A stretch of 64,000 nt of DNA, taken from positions 124,001-188,000 of the forward strand of contig JBIOXV010000005.1 in NCBI GenBank assembly GCA_044869805.1. The letters run 5' to 3'. A program made the position numbers and the translations under genes. This DNA is from CAWDVR01 sp044869805 (lineage in GTDB: Bacteria; Acidobacteriota; Thermoanaerobaculia; Multivoradales; SZUA-115). The notes under the pieces are model-generated. The model was not told where the DNA came from, searched no databases, and worked only from the letters and a program-made list of their open reading frames with translations. Positions within the stretch are counted from its first letter, which is position 1. Each line of letters starts with the position of its first letter. Shown one piece after another: positions 1 through 9,233 of the stretch.

Positions 1-1094
1 GCGCCGGCGGGCAGGTCGGGGGCTTCGTCACCCGCGACTACACCTGTTTCACCGCCCATGTGCTCGACGACTACCGCTACCACGCGCTCGACCTGCTGGG
101 CGACGCGCTGCTCAACTCCACCTTCCCCGAGGCGGCCGTGGAGCGACAGAAGGAGGCGATCGCCTGCGAGATCGAGGCGCGACGCGACTCCCCGCCCCAC
201 TTCGCTGAGGACCTGGTCAAGCAGCTCGCCTGGAGCGGCCACCCGCTCGGCCGCCCGGTGGCCGGCACCCCGGAGGCGGTGCGCGGCCTGACGCGCGAGG
301 ACGCCATCTACTTCGTCGCCCGCCACTACACGCCGGACCGCATCCTGGTCGCCGCCGCCGGCCACCTCGAGCACGCCGACTTCGTGGCCCAGGCCCGCGA
401 CGCCTTTTGGCGCCTGCTGGGCGAGGGCGTGCCCCGCAGGCGCGAGGCCGCCGGCCACTGCGGCGGCGTGGTGGTGCAGCACGCGCCGATCGCTCAGGCC
501 TACTTCGCGCTCTCGCTTCCGGCCTTCGCCTTCGCCGCCCCCGAGCGCTACGCGCTGCACGTGCTCGACCGCCTGCTGGGCGGAGGCATCTCCTCGCGGC
601 TCTTCCGGCGGGTGCGGGAGGAGCGCGGGCTGGTCTACTCGATCGGCAGCTCCTACCAGGCCTACGCCCAGGGCGGCACGCTGCTGGTCGAGGGCTCGAC
701 CACGCCCGAGAACCTGCCCGCCGTGCTGCGGCTCGTCTGCGCCGAGCTGGGCAAGCTGGCGACCGGCGAGGAGCCGGTCGACGACGAGGAGCTGTCGCGC
801 TCCGTCACCTCGCTCATCAACCAGCACCTGATCGCCGCCGAGAGCTCGGCGGCGCGCATGAGCCGCCTGGCCACCCAGGAGCTCTACCTCGGCCGGCCGC
901 TGCCGGCCGAGGAGATCGTCTACGCCCTGTCCCAGGTCGATCGCCGGTGCCTGGCGGAGCTCGCCCAGGGCTGGCTCGCGCCGGGCCTCGAGCACGCCGC
1001 GCTCGCCGTGGTGGCCGCCGAGGATCGCCTGGACGCCGGCGCCGACTCGCTCCGCGTCCTCCTGGCCGAGGGCTGCCCTGCTGCCGTTCTGTAA
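1..1094 (+). CDS. M16 (insulinase-like) zinc peptidase, 3' part
   Basis: The frame is open from the left edge (first full codon at base 3), so the start and the zinc-binding HxxEH motif lie outside the window. About 363 residues are visible. The first part fits the M16 N-terminal domain after the metal site: a helix with EAAVERQKEAIACEIEARRD, then a pre-processed GHPLGRPVAGT segment. The second half fits the inactive M16_C domain, with the conserved RLFRRVREERGLVYSI stretch and a GTLLVEGSTTPENL strand. Family members are cytoplasmic or periplasmic processing peptidases of the PqqL/YmxG type. It ends 19 bp before a small ORF that has its own ribosome binding site, and so may lead into the following chemosensory genes. 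The family is certain; the substrate is not known. Confidence 0.9.
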   Translation, partial: AGGQVGGFVTRDYTCFTAHVLDDYRYHALDLLGDALLNSTFPEAAVERQKEAIACEIEARRDSPPHFAEDLVKQLAWSGHPLGRPVAGTPEAVRGLTREDAIYFVARHYTPDRILVAAAGHLEHADFVAQARDAFWRLLGEGVPRRREAAGHCGGVVVQHAPIAQAYFALSLPAFAFAAPERYALHVLDRLLGGGISSRLFRRVREERGLVYSIGSSYQAYAQGGTLLVEGSTTPENLPAVLRLVCAELGKLATGEEPVDDEELSRSVTSLINQHLIAAESSAARMSRLATQELYLGRPLPAEEIVYALSQVDRRCLAELAQGWLAPGLEHAALAVVAAEDRLDAGADSLRVLLAEGCPAAVL

Positions 1095-1113
1095 ACCTAC
1101 GGAGGAAACCGCC

Positions 1114-1269
1114 ATGCCACTGGACCCTGCCATCAAGAGGACCTGGATCGAGATCCAGAAGAGCCACAACGTGCCGGTCAACGCCATCGGCGTGCCCATC
1201 GACCCCAAGGATCAGATGACCCTGCGGGTGTGGCGCGAGGAAGGCATCGACAAGTTCATCCGCACCTGA
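1114..1269 (+). CDS. small conserved-looking ORF, 51 aa, unknown function
   Basis: An ATG is preceded by a good Shine-Dalgarno (GGAGGAAA, 6 bp upstream) and opens a 51-codon frame ending in TGA. The product is mixed charged and hydrophobic (begins MPLDPAIKRTWIEIQKSH, ends EEGIDKFIRT), with no signal peptide, Cys or membrane segment. It lies between the M16 peptidase and the response-regulator gene on the same strand with short spacing, so it is probably co-transcribed. I do not recognise the family. The strong ribosome binding site and clean spacing on both sides are the evidence that it is real; third-position GC is high, like the neighbours. It could be a small adaptor of the chemosensory operon, but nothing in the sequence proves this. 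Confidence 0.55.
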   Translation: MPLDPAIKRTWIEIQKSHNVPVNAIGVPIDPKDQMTLRVWREEGIDKFIRT

Positions 1270-1313
1270 GCCGCACGCCGCAGCGGAGGGAGCTCAAGGA
1301 GAGAGGCGACAGC

Positions 1314-2345
1314 ATGCTGGCCGTCGATCGACAACGGGATCTGCTGAAGAAGGGGATCGCCGCCGCCAAGCAGGGCGACAAGGCGGCGGCGCGAGAGAAG
1401 CTGCTGGAGGCGGCCGAGCTCGCGCCGCACCAGGAGCTGGCCTGGCTTTGGCTCGCCTCGGTGGGGGCCAACCGCGACGAGACCATCTCCTTCCTGGAGA
1501 AGGCGCTCGCCATCAACCCCGGCGACGAGCGCACCCGGAGCTGGCTCGAGCGGGTGCGCGCCGGGCGCACCCAGAAACGCAAGCACTGGCGCTGCCCGTT
1601 CTGCCACGGCGAGTCGCTGGTGGAGGTCGCCAAGTGCCCGCAGTGCAAGGCGATGGTGCGTCTCGACGACCTCGACGGCCTGCTCGCCAACGCCGAGGCC
1701 GACGGCGACATCCTGCGCGCCGCCCTCGACCGGCTGGAGGCCTTGAGCGGCGACGCGGTCACCTTCGAGGTGCACCTGGCGATCGCCCTGGGCTACCTCA
1801 ACCTGCGGCGTACCTACGAGGGCCTGACGCGGCTGCGCGTGGCGCGGCAGCTCAAGCCCGACGATCCCCGGCTCGCCGCGGTGATCGAGGATCTGGCCCG
1901 CCGCCAGGAGGCGAGTGCCCGCACCGCCGCCTACCTGGCGCGGCCGCCGGCGCCGGGCCGGCCGGGACGCAAAGTGCTGGTGGTCGACGACAGCCCGACC
2001 GTGCTCAAGATCGTCGGCGTGGCGCTCGAACGCCACGGCCACGAGGTGCTGGTGGCTGGCAACGCCCTGCAGGCCCTGGCCAAGCTCGACGAGCTGGTGC
2101 CCGACCTCATCCTGCTCGACGTCTCGATGCCGCACATGGACGGCTACCAGCTCTGCAAGCTGGTACGCGCCAACCCCAGCACCAGCGCCGTGCCGGTGGT
2201 GATGCTGTCGGGCAAGGACGGCTTCCTCGACAAGGTCCGCGGCCGTCTGGCCGGCGCCACGGACTACATCACCAAGCCGTTCGACCCCGCCCACCTGGTC
2301 AGGGCCGTCGAGCTTCACTGCCCGCGGGAGGCGCATGCCGGTTGA
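1314..2345 (+). CDS. response regulator with N-terminal TPR and zinc ribbon (PilG-like)
   Basis: 343 aa. The ATG at 1314 is preceded by AAGGAGAG; an upstream in-frame GTG at 1230 would overlap the small ORF and has no ribosome binding site. Residues ~1-75 are TPR-like helices (GIAAAKQGDKAAAREKLLEA). Around residues 90-115 a CPFCHG and CPQC pair forms a zinc ribbon. The middle is again helical. Residues ~220-340 are a CheY-type receiver starting KVLVVDDSPTVLKIVG, with the phospho-acceptor Asp in LILLDVSMP and the conserved Lys in ITKPF. There is no DNA-binding output domain, so it probably signals by protein contact, as PilG does in twitching motility. It is the first large gene of the chemosensory operon and overlaps the next gene by 11 bp, so the two are translationally coupled. 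Confidence 0.85.
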   Translation: MLAVDRQRDLLKKGIAAAKQGDKAAAREKLLEAAELAPHQELAWLWLASVGANRDETISFLEKALAINPGDERTRSWLERVRAGRTQKRKHWRCPFCHGESLVEVAKCPQCKAMVRLDDLDGLLANAEADGDILRAALDRLEALSGDAVTFEVHLAIALGYLNLRRTYEGLTRLRVARQLKPDDPRLAAVIEDLARRQEASARTAAYLARPPAPGRPGRKVLVVDDSPTVLKIVGVALERHGHEVLVAGNALQALAKLDELVPDLILLDVSMPHMDGYQLCKLVRANPSTSAVPVVMLSGKDGFLDKVRGRLAGATDYITKPFDPAHLVRAVELHCPREAHAG

Positions 2346-3243
2346 CGGGGATCTGAGGGACTTCGAGATCGGGAGCGTCGTGCAGCTGCTGTGCACGGAG
2401 GGGCGCTCGGTGGGCTTGGTGGTGCGCCGCCGCGGCGAGGAGGGGGTGCTCTACCTCGAGGAGGGCGAGATCGTCCACGCCTTGCTCGGCCCGCTCGAGG
2501 GCGAGAAGGCGGTGTTCGAGCTCCTGACCTGGCAGGACGGCACCTTCCGCATCACCGACCGCGTGCGCTCGCCGGGTAGGAGCATCCACACCGGCTGGCG
2601 GCACTTGATGCTGGAGGCGGCGCGGCAGATGGACGAGAGCCTGCGCGACCGCGCCGATGCCGCGGAGCTCTCTCTGGCAGGTTTCGCCCCCGGGCTCCCG
2701 ATCGCCAACGACGAGCTCGGCTGGGAGGTCGCCGAGAGCGACGACGACCTCGAGGGCGAGCTCATGCTGCTGCTGTCGCAGCTCGAGCAGGGCATGGCGC
2801 GGCTGAGCTCCGACAAGACCAGGAAGCGGCCCCTGGCCGCGCTCGAAGGGTTGGCCGACATGCTCAACCAGGCGGTGGCCTTCGCCGAGAGCTCCGCGCA
2901 CGGGAAGGCGGCGGCGGGGCTCGCCCTGAGCACCGCGTTCTCGGCCTCCTCGGTGCTCAAGGGCGCCATCGCCCGCCATCCGATGGCGCGCCTGTTGACC
3001 GTGCAGTCGAACCGCCTCTCGGTCGCCAACGCCGCCAGCTTCTACCGCACCTGGGCCGCCGACGCGGCGGAGCGGGGGCGGGTGTTCCGCGACATCGCCC
3101 GCGCCCTGGGCCTGGCTCTCGAGACCTTCCTCGAGCTCTGTGGCCGTCGCCTGCGCTCGCCCGCCGCCGCGACCGAATGGCGCGAAAGCTACGGCGTCTT
3201 CCTCCGTGACCTGGCGGTCGCCATCGACCGCATCCCTTTCTGA
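2335..3243 (+). CDS. DUF4388 (PATAN) domain protein
   Basis: 302 aa. The N-terminal ~100 residues match the DUF4388/PATAN domain: GDLRDFEIGSVVQLLCTEG, a strand ending in GEEGVLYLEEGEIVHA, then the GEKAVFELLTWQDGTFRI segment. This domain is common in regulators tied to type IV pilus or polysaccharide chemosensory systems (first named from cyanobacterial PatA). The remaining 200 residues are mostly helical and Ala/Leu-rich, with no motif that I recognise. No signal peptide or membrane span is seen, so it is cytoplasmic. The ATG lies inside the end of the preceding response-regulator gene, and the next receiver gene starts 22 bp downstream. It likely connects the receivers to downstream output; its biochemical role is unknown. 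Confidence 0.8.
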   Translation: MPVDGDLRDFEIGSVVQLLCTEGRSVGLVVRRRGEEGVLYLEEGEIVHALLGPLEGEKAVFELLTWQDGTFRITDRVRSPGRSIHTGWRHLMLEAARQMDESLRDRADAAELSLAGFAPGLPIANDELGWEVAESDDDLEGELMLLLSQLEQGMARLSSDKTRKRPLAALEGLADMLNQAVAFAESSAHGKAAAGLALSTAFSASSVLKGAIARHPMARLLTVQSNRLSVANAASFYRTWAADAAERGRVFRDIARALGLALETFLELCGRRLRSPAAATEWRESYGVFLRDLAVAIDRIPF

Positions 3244-3265
3244 TCGGTTCGTGAAGGAGATCTCG

Positions 3266-3631
3266 ATGCCCGGCCAGACGATCCTGCTAGTCGACGACAG
3301 CCCCACCGACCTGAAGCTGATGACGCAGGCGCTCTCGCCACGGGGCTACCACCTGCTGACCGCGGCGGACGGCGAGGAGGCGCTGGAGAAGGCGGCGAGC
3401 GTGCGGCCCGACCTCATCTTCCTCGACGTCGTGCTGCCGAAGAAGAACGGCTTCCAGGTCTGCCGTCAGTTGAAGACCACGCCCGACACCAAGGACATCA
3501 AGATCGTGCTGGTGACCAGCAAGACGCAGGACAGCGACCGCTTCTGGGGTTTGAAGCAGGGCGCCGACGAGTACCTGACCAAGCCGTTCTCCGACGACGA
3601 GCTGCGCGCCGCCGCGGCTCGCAACCTGTAG
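3266..3631 (+). CDS. single-domain CheY/PilH-like response regulator
   Basis: 121 aa, a complete receiver domain and nothing else. The start ATG follows AAGGAGATCTCG; longer in-frame starts would run into the preceding gene. The acidic pair is in ILLVDDSPTDLK, the phosphorylated Asp in LIFLDVVLPKKNG, the Thr/Ser in VLVTSK, and the Lys in YLTKPFSDDEL. The KKNGFQVCRQLK segment is typical of PilH/PilG-type regulators, which diffuse to the pilus motors or act as phosphate sinks for a CheA-type kinase. It sits between the DUF4388 gene and the CheW gene on the same strand, 22 bp from each, so its kinase is most likely the CheA hybrid encoded 2.7 kb downstream. Confidence 0.88.
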   Translation: MPGQTILLVDDSPTDLKLMTQALSPRGYHLLTAADGEEALEKAASVRPDLIFLDVVLPKKNGFQVCRQLKTTPDTKDIKIVLVTSKTQDSDRFWGLKQGADEYLTKPFSDDELRAAAARNL

Positions 3632-3653
3632 CGGAGGCCGAGGAGGAAACGCC

Positions 3654-4289
3654 ATGGACGAGCACGGCACCGGCGAGGACGGCGGCCAGGCCGACGCGCT
3701 GGCGGCGCTTCTCGGGGCGCTCGACTCCGAGGTCGCGAGCCATCCCGAGCCGCCTCGCCGGCGAACGCCCGCAACGGCGACCGGCTCGCCGGCGCCCCCG
3801 GGGGCCGAGCCGGTGCGCGAGGCTCTCGAGGAGGCCGGCACTGAGCGCTACATCGTCTTCTCTCTCGGCCGCGCCCGCTACGCGGTGCCGATCGGCGCCG
3901 TGATCGAGGTCGGCGCCGTGCCGCCCGTCACCCCGGTGCCCCACCTGCCGGCCTGGGTGCTGGGCGTCACCAACCTGCGCGGCGAGATCCTGTCGGTGGT
4001 GGACCTCGCCGGCTTCCTCGGCGCCAGCCCCGAGGGGCCGGCCGCGGGAGGCCGCATGCTGGTGGTGCGCGGCGAGGCCGAGGAGCCCTTCGCCGGCCTG
4101 GTCGTCGACCAGGTCGCCGGCCTGGCGAGCTTCGCCGCCGGGCGCCTGACGAGCGCCGCGGCACCGCTCGACGACCCCGTCTCGACGTACCTCGCCGGCG
4201 TGGTGGAGCGCGGCGGCGAGGTGGTGGCCGTGCTCGACGTGAAGCGCCTGCTGGCCGCCGACGCGCTGGGCGCCCTGGAGGCCGCCTGA
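3654..4289 (+). CDS. CheW/PilI-like coupling protein
   Basis: 211 aa. ATG preceded by GAGGAAACGCC. The first ~55 residues are a low-complexity acidic and then Pro/Ala-rich tail. Residues ~60-205 form one CheW domain: RYIVFSLGRARYAVPIGAVIEV, then VLGVTNLRGEILSVVDLAGFLG, and a C-terminal VAVLDVKRLL strand. The NLRGEILSVVDL element is the usual receptor/kinase contact signature. It should bridge the MCP encoded next (4383-6314) to the CheA-type kinase (6327-9233). The gap to the MCP gene is 93 bp with no obvious terminator, so the genes probably stay in one transcript. Confidence 0.9.
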   Translation: MDEHGTGEDGGQADALAALLGALDSEVASHPEPPRRRTPATATGSPAPPGAEPVREALEEAGTERYIVFSLGRARYAVPIGAVIEVGAVPPVTPVPHLPAWVLGVTNLRGEILSVVDLAGFLGASPEGPAAGGRMLVVRGEAEEPFAGLVVDQVAGLASFAAGRLTSAAAPLDDPVSTYLAGVVERGGEVVAVLDVKRLLAADALGALEAA

Positions 4290-4382
4290 TGCCCCGCGCG
4301 CACCACCCCCGAACGAGAAAGAGCTCGGCGCCGCTCCGCCCTCGGGCGAGCCGGCCGTCATCGTTTTGAAAGGAGACCCTCC

Positions 4383-6314
4383 GTGTTCCGTAACCTCAAG
4401 CTGTTCGGCAAGTTCTCCCTGATCGCCGTCCTGACGCCGGTGGCCGTGATCCTGATCGCCACCGTGGCACTGACAGGCTCCAACACCATCAAGCGCGACG
4501 GCATCGACGTGCTCAAGGCCGAGTTCGACAACCTCTACGGCTTCATGCTGAAGCCGATCATGGACCTGGACAAGGCGAACCTCCACCGCGAGAAGCTCGC
4601 CGGTGCACTCGCCGAGCTGTCGCACGAGGATCTCACGCCGGGTCAGCGCCTCCGCCTCCAGGACACGGTGGAGAAAGAGGACAAGGCGATGCTCGAGCTG
4701 CACGACAAGTACAAGTCGGAATGGGCCACGTCCTTGCCCATCGAGGCCGCGCAGGCGTTTACGGAGGTCCTGAGGAAGCTCGGCAAGCTCAACCTGCAGC
4801 AGAGCGAGACCGAGTCCATGCGCCTGATCGACGGCGCCTACGAGCGCTACACGCCGCTGCGCGACGCCCTATTCGCGGGGCGCCCGGTGGACATGGCGGA
4901 AATCGCCGGCGAGATGGGCAAATTGGAGCGCGCCTTCAACGAGCTGGTGGTGGTCAACGAGCAGTTCGCCGCACTCTCGAACGAGAGCGCCCAGGCCGCC
5001 TTTACCTCCACAGACACGGTGCTGGCCAGCGTGCGGCGCAACATCGGCATCACCGGCGTGCTGCTCACTCTGCTCGCCTTGGGCGCCGCCTTCTACCTTG
5101 CCCGCCTGGTGCTGCGGCAGGTGAGCTCGATCAGCCAGACCTTCACCCGCATCGGCATCGGCGACTTCGGGGCCCGCGCCGAGGTGCTGGGGAAAGACGA
5201 GCTCGGCACCACCTCGCGCTCGCTCAACGCCATGCTCGACAACACCCTGTCGCTGATCCAGTCGCGCGAGGAGCGCGACGGCATCCAGCACTCGATCGTG
5301 CGGCTGCTCGACGAGGTGTCGGGCGTCGCCGACGGCGACCTCACTCGCGAGGCGGAGGTGACGGCCGACGTCACCGGGGCCATCGCCGACTCCTTCAACC
5401 TGATGATCTCCGAGCTGCGGCGCATCATCTCCACCGCCCGCGACACCACCCAGCAGGTGAGCTCGGCCGCCAACCAGATCCAGAGCACCACCGAGCACCT
5501 GGCGGCGGGCAGCGAGCAGCAGTCGCTGGCGCTGGCCGGCACCTCGGCGAGCGTCGACGAGCTGGCCGTCTCCGTGGCCCAGGTGTCGGAGAGCTCGGTG
5601 CAGGCGGCCAACGTCGCCGACCAGGCGCTGTCCACCGCCAAGCAGGGCGCCGAGGCGGTGGCGAAGACCATCGAGGGCATGGGCTCGATCCGCCAGCAGG
5701 TGCAGGAGACCGCCAAGCGCATCAAGCGGCTGGGGGAGAGCTCGCAGGAGGTCGGCGAGATCGTGCAGCTCATCGGCGACATCGCCGACCGCACCAGCAT
5801 CCTGGCCCTGAACGCCTCGATCCAGGCCGCCATGGCCGGCGAGGCGGGCCGCGGCTTCGCGGTGGTCGCCGAAGAGGTGGAGCGGCTGGCCGAGCGCTCC
5901 GCCGAGGCCACCAAGCGCATCGGCACGCTGATCAAGTCGATCCAGAGCGAGACCACCGAGGCGGTGGCGGCCATGGAAGCCACCACCCGCGAGGTGGTGG
6001 GCGGCTCGGCGCTGGCCAACGAGGCCGGCCAGTCGCTGGGCGCCATCCAGAGCGTGTCGAACCGGCTGGCGGAGATCATCCAGTCGATCTCGCTCGCCGC
6101 CAAGCAGCAGGCGCGCGGCTCCGAGGGCGTGGCGCGGTCGATGAACGAGATCTCCCAGGTCACGCAGCGCACCGCCGCCGGCACCCGACAGGCCGCGGTC
6201 TCGATCCGCACCCTGGCCGCGCTCGCCGACGAGCTGCGCGAGTCCATGGACCGCTTCCGGCTGCCGGAGCGGACGCTCATGGAGCGCCTGCGCCTGCCGG
6301 AGCGCGCGGCGTAG
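4383..6314 (+). CDS. pilJ: PilJ-like methyl-accepting chemotaxis protein
   Basis: 643 aa, GTG start 5 bp after AAAGGAGACC. Residues ~10-32 are a membrane segment (FSLIAVLTPVAVILIATVAL). Residues ~35-215 form a helical periplasmic sensor without Cys. A second membrane segment (ITGVLLTLLALGAAFYLA) is at ~220-240, followed by a HAMP domain and a long cytoplasmic coiled coil. The hairpin tip reads ALNASIQAAMAGEAGRGFAV; the AAMAGEAG variant (instead of AARAGEQG) is the PilJ signature in twitching-motility systems. No CheR/CheB-binding pentapeptide is seen at the C-terminus. The tail repeats RLPER twice. It lies between cheW-like and cheA-like genes, as expected for the receptor of this cluster. 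The ligand is unknown. Confidence 0.88.
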   Translation: MFRNLKLFGKFSLIAVLTPVAVILIATVALTGSNTIKRDGIDVLKAEFDNLYGFMLKPIMDLDKANLHREKLAGALAELSHEDLTPGQRLRLQDTVEKEDKAMLELHDKYKSEWATSLPIEAAQAFTEVLRKLGKLNLQQSETESMRLIDGAYERYTPLRDALFAGRPVDMAEIAGEMGKLERAFNELVVVNEQFAALSNESAQAAFTSTDTVLASVRRNIGITGVLLTLLALGAAFYLARLVLRQVSSISQTFTRIGIGDFGARAEVLGKDELGTTSRSLNAMLDNTLSLIQSREERDGIQHSIVRLLDEVSGVADGDLTREAEVTADVTGAIADSFNLMISELRRIISTARDTTQQVSSAANQIQSTTEHLAAGSEQQSLALAGTSASVDELAVSVAQVSESSVQAANVADQALSTAKQGAEAVAKTIEGMGSIRQQVQETAKRIKRLGESSQEVGEIVQLIGDIADRTSILALNASIQAAMAGEAGRGFAVVAEEVERLAERSAEATKRIGTLIKSIQSETTEAVAAMEATTREVVGGSALANEAGQSLGAIQSVSNRLAEIIQSISLAAKQQARGSEGVARSMNEISQVTQRTAAGTRQAAVSIRTLAALADELRESMDRFRLPERTLMERLRLPERAA

Positions 6315-6326
6315 AGAGGAACGGCC

Positions 6327-9233
6327 ATGCACCCCATCGACCCCGAGCTCCTGGCGGGCTTCGTCGACGAGGCGAAGAGCTACCTGCCGCAGATCGCCGC
6401 CGGCATCGAGGCCGCCAGGCGCCAGGCCGCGGCCCGCCCCGGCCAGGTGCTCGCAGGCCACGGCTCGCTCGGCGAGGCCCATCGCCTGGCGCACAGCATC
6501 AAGGGCGCGGCTTCGATGGTGGGCCTGCCGGCGCTGGGCGAAATGGCCGGCCGGCTCGAGGAGCGCCTGGAGACACTGGAGAACGGCGAGAGCGAGGTCA
6601 CCGGCGAGCTCGCGGCGGCGCTCCTCGCCGCGGTCTCCGAGATCGCGACCTACCTCGACGGGGTGAGCACCGCTCCCTCGGCCGTGGCGCCGGGGCCGGC
6701 GCTGTCGTTGGCCGAGGTGTCGCCCGAGCTCGCCGAGTCCTTCCTCGACGAGGCCCAAGACCATCTGGCGGCGGTCGCCGACGCGCTCGCCGCGCTGCGC
6801 CGGGAACCCGCCGCCGCACACCGGGCCGGCGGCCCGCTGGCCGAGATCCGGCGTAGCGTTCACACTCTGAAGGGCACCTCGGCGCTGGTGGGTGCCACCG
6901 GCGTCTCCCGCCTCGCCCACCGCATGGAGGACCTGCTCGACCTACTGGTCGACGGCGAGGAAACGATCGCGGCCGGCGACCTCGACCTGCTGTACGCCAC
7001 GGCCGACGCCCTCGCCGACCTGGTGGTGGGCGGCAGCGAGACCCAGGCCGGCACCGCCGAGCTCTACGCGCGCTACCGCGACCGGCTGGGCGAAGGCCCG
7101 GCCGAGCTGCCGTTCCTCGGCGAGCGGCCGGACGATGCCGGTGCGCCGGGCGACGGGGTGGGCCTCGCCGCGCTCGGAGCCGGGGAGCCCGTTCAGATCG
7201 CGCCAGGCGGGCGCGCACCCCTGCGCATGACTCCGATCCGGGTGCCCCCCATTCGTGTGTCATGGGACCGCCTCGAGGAGCTGGTGCGCCTGGTGTCGGA
7301 GCTGGTCGTAAACCGCTCGACCTTCGAGCAGTACTTCGGCAACCTGAGCCGCGAGGTCGGGGAGCTCGATCTCTCGGTGGCGCGGCTGCGGCGCATCGCC
7401 GGCCGGCTCGAGACCGGCTATGAGGCGGCGGCGCTGGGTGGCCGCAAGCCCTTCTTGGGTGGCGGCAGGGTCTGGCGCGGCGGCCAGCCCCTGGGCGCCG
7501 CGGCCGGCGCTCTCGCCTGGCCGGCGGGCGGCGCGAACGGCGGCGCCGTCGCCGCGGGCTTCGCGAACGGCGCCGACTTCGACGAGCTGGAGCTCGACCG
7601 CTACACCGAGCTCCACCTCATCACCCGCGAGCTCACCGAGACCGGCAGCGACATCGCGGCGCTGGGCGGCGAGCTCTCCGGCACGATCGTCGATTTCGAC
7701 GGCTACCTCGCCCGCCTCTCGCGGCTGACCAGTGAAGTGCAGGACGGCCTGCTGCGGCTGCGCATGGTGCCGCTCGGCACCCTCGCCGCGCGCCTGGAGC
7801 GCGCCGTGCGGGTCACCGCCCAGGCGCAGGGCAAGACGGCGGAGCTGGTGCTCGAGGGCGCCGGCGTCGAGCTCGACAAGGCGGTGCTCGAGGAGATCGC
7901 CGACCCGCTGCTGCACCTGATGCGCAACGCCGTCGACCACGGCATCGAGCCGCCGGCGCTGCGCCGCGCGGCAGGCAAGCCGGACCGCGGCCGGGTGCGC
8001 CTCTCCGCCACGCACGAGGGCACGCAGGTGGTGCTGACCGTCGAGGACGACGGCGCCGGCCTCGACGCCGAGGCGATCCGCGAGGTGGCGATGACGCGAG
8101 AGTACCTGGGCGCCGAGGATGTGGCGCGCCTCGCCGACGACGAGCTCGCCGAGATGCTCTTCCTGCCCGGCTTCTCCACCGCCGGCCGTGTCAGCGAGGT
8201 CTCCGGCCGCGGCGTCGGCCTCGACGTGGTGAAGACCACGGTCGAGCGCATGAAGGGCTCGGTGGCGCTCGCCTCGCGGCCCGGCGAGGGCACCACGGTC
8301 TCGATCCGCCTGCCGGTGAGCCTCGCCATCCTCAAGGTGCTGATGGTGGAGGCCGGCGGCCGCCGCTACGCCGTGCCGCTGGCGGTAGTGACGCAGATCC
8401 TGCGCGCCGGGCGCCGTGACCTCGAGAGCGTGGGCCAGGAGAGCGTGCTGCGCGCCGGCGACGAGGTGCTGCCCGTCGTCCACCTCGCCGAGGCTTTGGG
8501 TTGGCCGGAGGCAGCCGGCTGGCAGGACGGCGCGGGCGACGACGGTGGCGCCCTCCTGCCGGTGCTGGTGATCCGGCTCGGGGGCCGCAAGTACGCGCTG
8601 GTGGTCGACAGCCTGCTCGAGGCCCGCGAGGTGGTGGTCAAGGGCCTGGGGCCGCACCTGAAGCGCGTGCCCGGGCTTACCGGCGCCACCCTGATGGGCG
8701 ACGGCAGCGTGGTGCTGATCCTCGCCCCCGCCGAGCTAGTCGAGCGCAAAGCCCGCGGCGCGGTGCGCGCCAGGCCGGCGGCGCTCCAGCCGCGGTGGCG
8801 CGGCGCGCGAGCCCTCGAGGTGATGATCGTCGACGACTCGCTCTCCGTGCGCCGGGTGCTCTCCGGCCTGCTGCGCGGCGCCGGCTTCCATCCGACCACC
8901 GCCCGCGACGGCCTCGAGGCGCTGGAGCTGCTGCAGCACGCGAGCCAGCCGCCGGACGTCATCCTGCTCGACATCGAGATGCCGCGCATGGACGGCTACG
9001 AGCTGGTGGCGACGCTCAAGGGCCAGCCGGCGCTCGCCGGGATCCCGGTGGTGATGCTCACCTCGCGCGCCGGCGACAAGCACCGGCAGCGCGCCTTCGA
9101 CCTGGGCGTTGCCGACTATGTGGTCAAGCCCTTCCAGGACGAGGGGCTGCTCGCCACGGTGCGCCGCCTGGGCGCGGCCTCGCGTCGTGGGCAGCTCGCC
9201 GTGCCCGCCGCGCTGGGAGCAGCGGGAGCATGA
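6327..9233 (+). CDS. ChpA/CheA-type hybrid histidine kinase with receiver
   Basis: 968 aa. Domain order: Hpt 1 (His56 in AHSIKGAASMVG), Hpt 2 (His179 in VHTLKGTSALVG), linker, CheA dimerisation region, HATPase (N box HLMRNAVDHGIEPP, G boxes EDDGAGLD and GRGVGLDVVKTTVERMKG), CheW-like domain (RRYAVPLAVVTQILRAG), and a C-terminal receiver (MIVDDSLSVRR, LLDIEMPRMDGYE, VVKPFQ). Two Hpt domains plus a fused receiver resemble ChpA of Pseudomonas, which has more Hpt units, rather than a flagellar CheA. It should autophosphorylate in response to the PilJ-like receptor and pass phosphate to the two stand-alone receivers. It starts 10 bp after the MCP gene and overlaps the following CheW-like gene by ATGA. 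Confidence 0.92.
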   Translation: MHPIDPELLAGFVDEAKSYLPQIAAGIEAARRQAAARPGQVLAGHGSLGEAHRLAHSIKGAASMVGLPALGEMAGRLEERLETLENGESEVTGELAAALLAAVSEIATYLDGVSTAPSAVAPGPALSLAEVSPELAESFLDEAQDHLAAVADALAALRREPAAAHRAGGPLAEIRRSVHTLKGTSALVGATGVSRLAHRMEDLLDLLVDGEETIAAGDLDLLYATADALADLVVGGSETQAGTAELYARYRDRLGEGPAELPFLGERPDDAGAPGDGVGLAALGAGEPVQIAPGGRAPLRMTPIRVPPIRVSWDRLEELVRLVSELVVNRSTFEQYFGNLSREVGELDLSVARLRRIAGRLETGYEAAALGGRKPFLGGGRVWRGGQPLGAAAGALAWPAGGANGGAVAAGFANGADFDELELDRYTELHLITRELTETGSDIAALGGELSGTIVDFDGYLARLSRLTSEVQDGLLRLRMVPLGTLAARLERAVRVTAQAQGKTAELVLEGAGVELDKAVLEEIADPLLHLMRNAVDHGIEPPALRRAAGKPDRGRVRLSATHEGTQVVLTVEDDGAGLDAEAIREVAMTREYLGAEDVARLADDELAEMLFLPGFSTAGRVSEVSGRGVGLDVVKTTVERMKGSVALASRPGEGTTVSIRLPVSLAILKVLMVEAGGRRYAVPLAVVTQILRAGRRDLESVGQESVLRAGDEVLPVVHLAEALGWPEAAGWQDGAGDDGGALLPVLVIRLGGRKYALVVDSLLEAREVVVKGLGPHLKRVPGLTGATLMGDGSVVLILAPAELVERKARGAVRARPAALQPRWRGARALEVMIVDDSLSVRRVLSGLLRGAGFHPTTARDGLEALELLQHASQPPDVILLDIEMPRMDGYELVATLKGQPALAGIPVVMLTSRAGDKHRQRAFDLGVADYVVKPFQDEGLLATVRRLGAASRRGQLAVPAALGAAGA

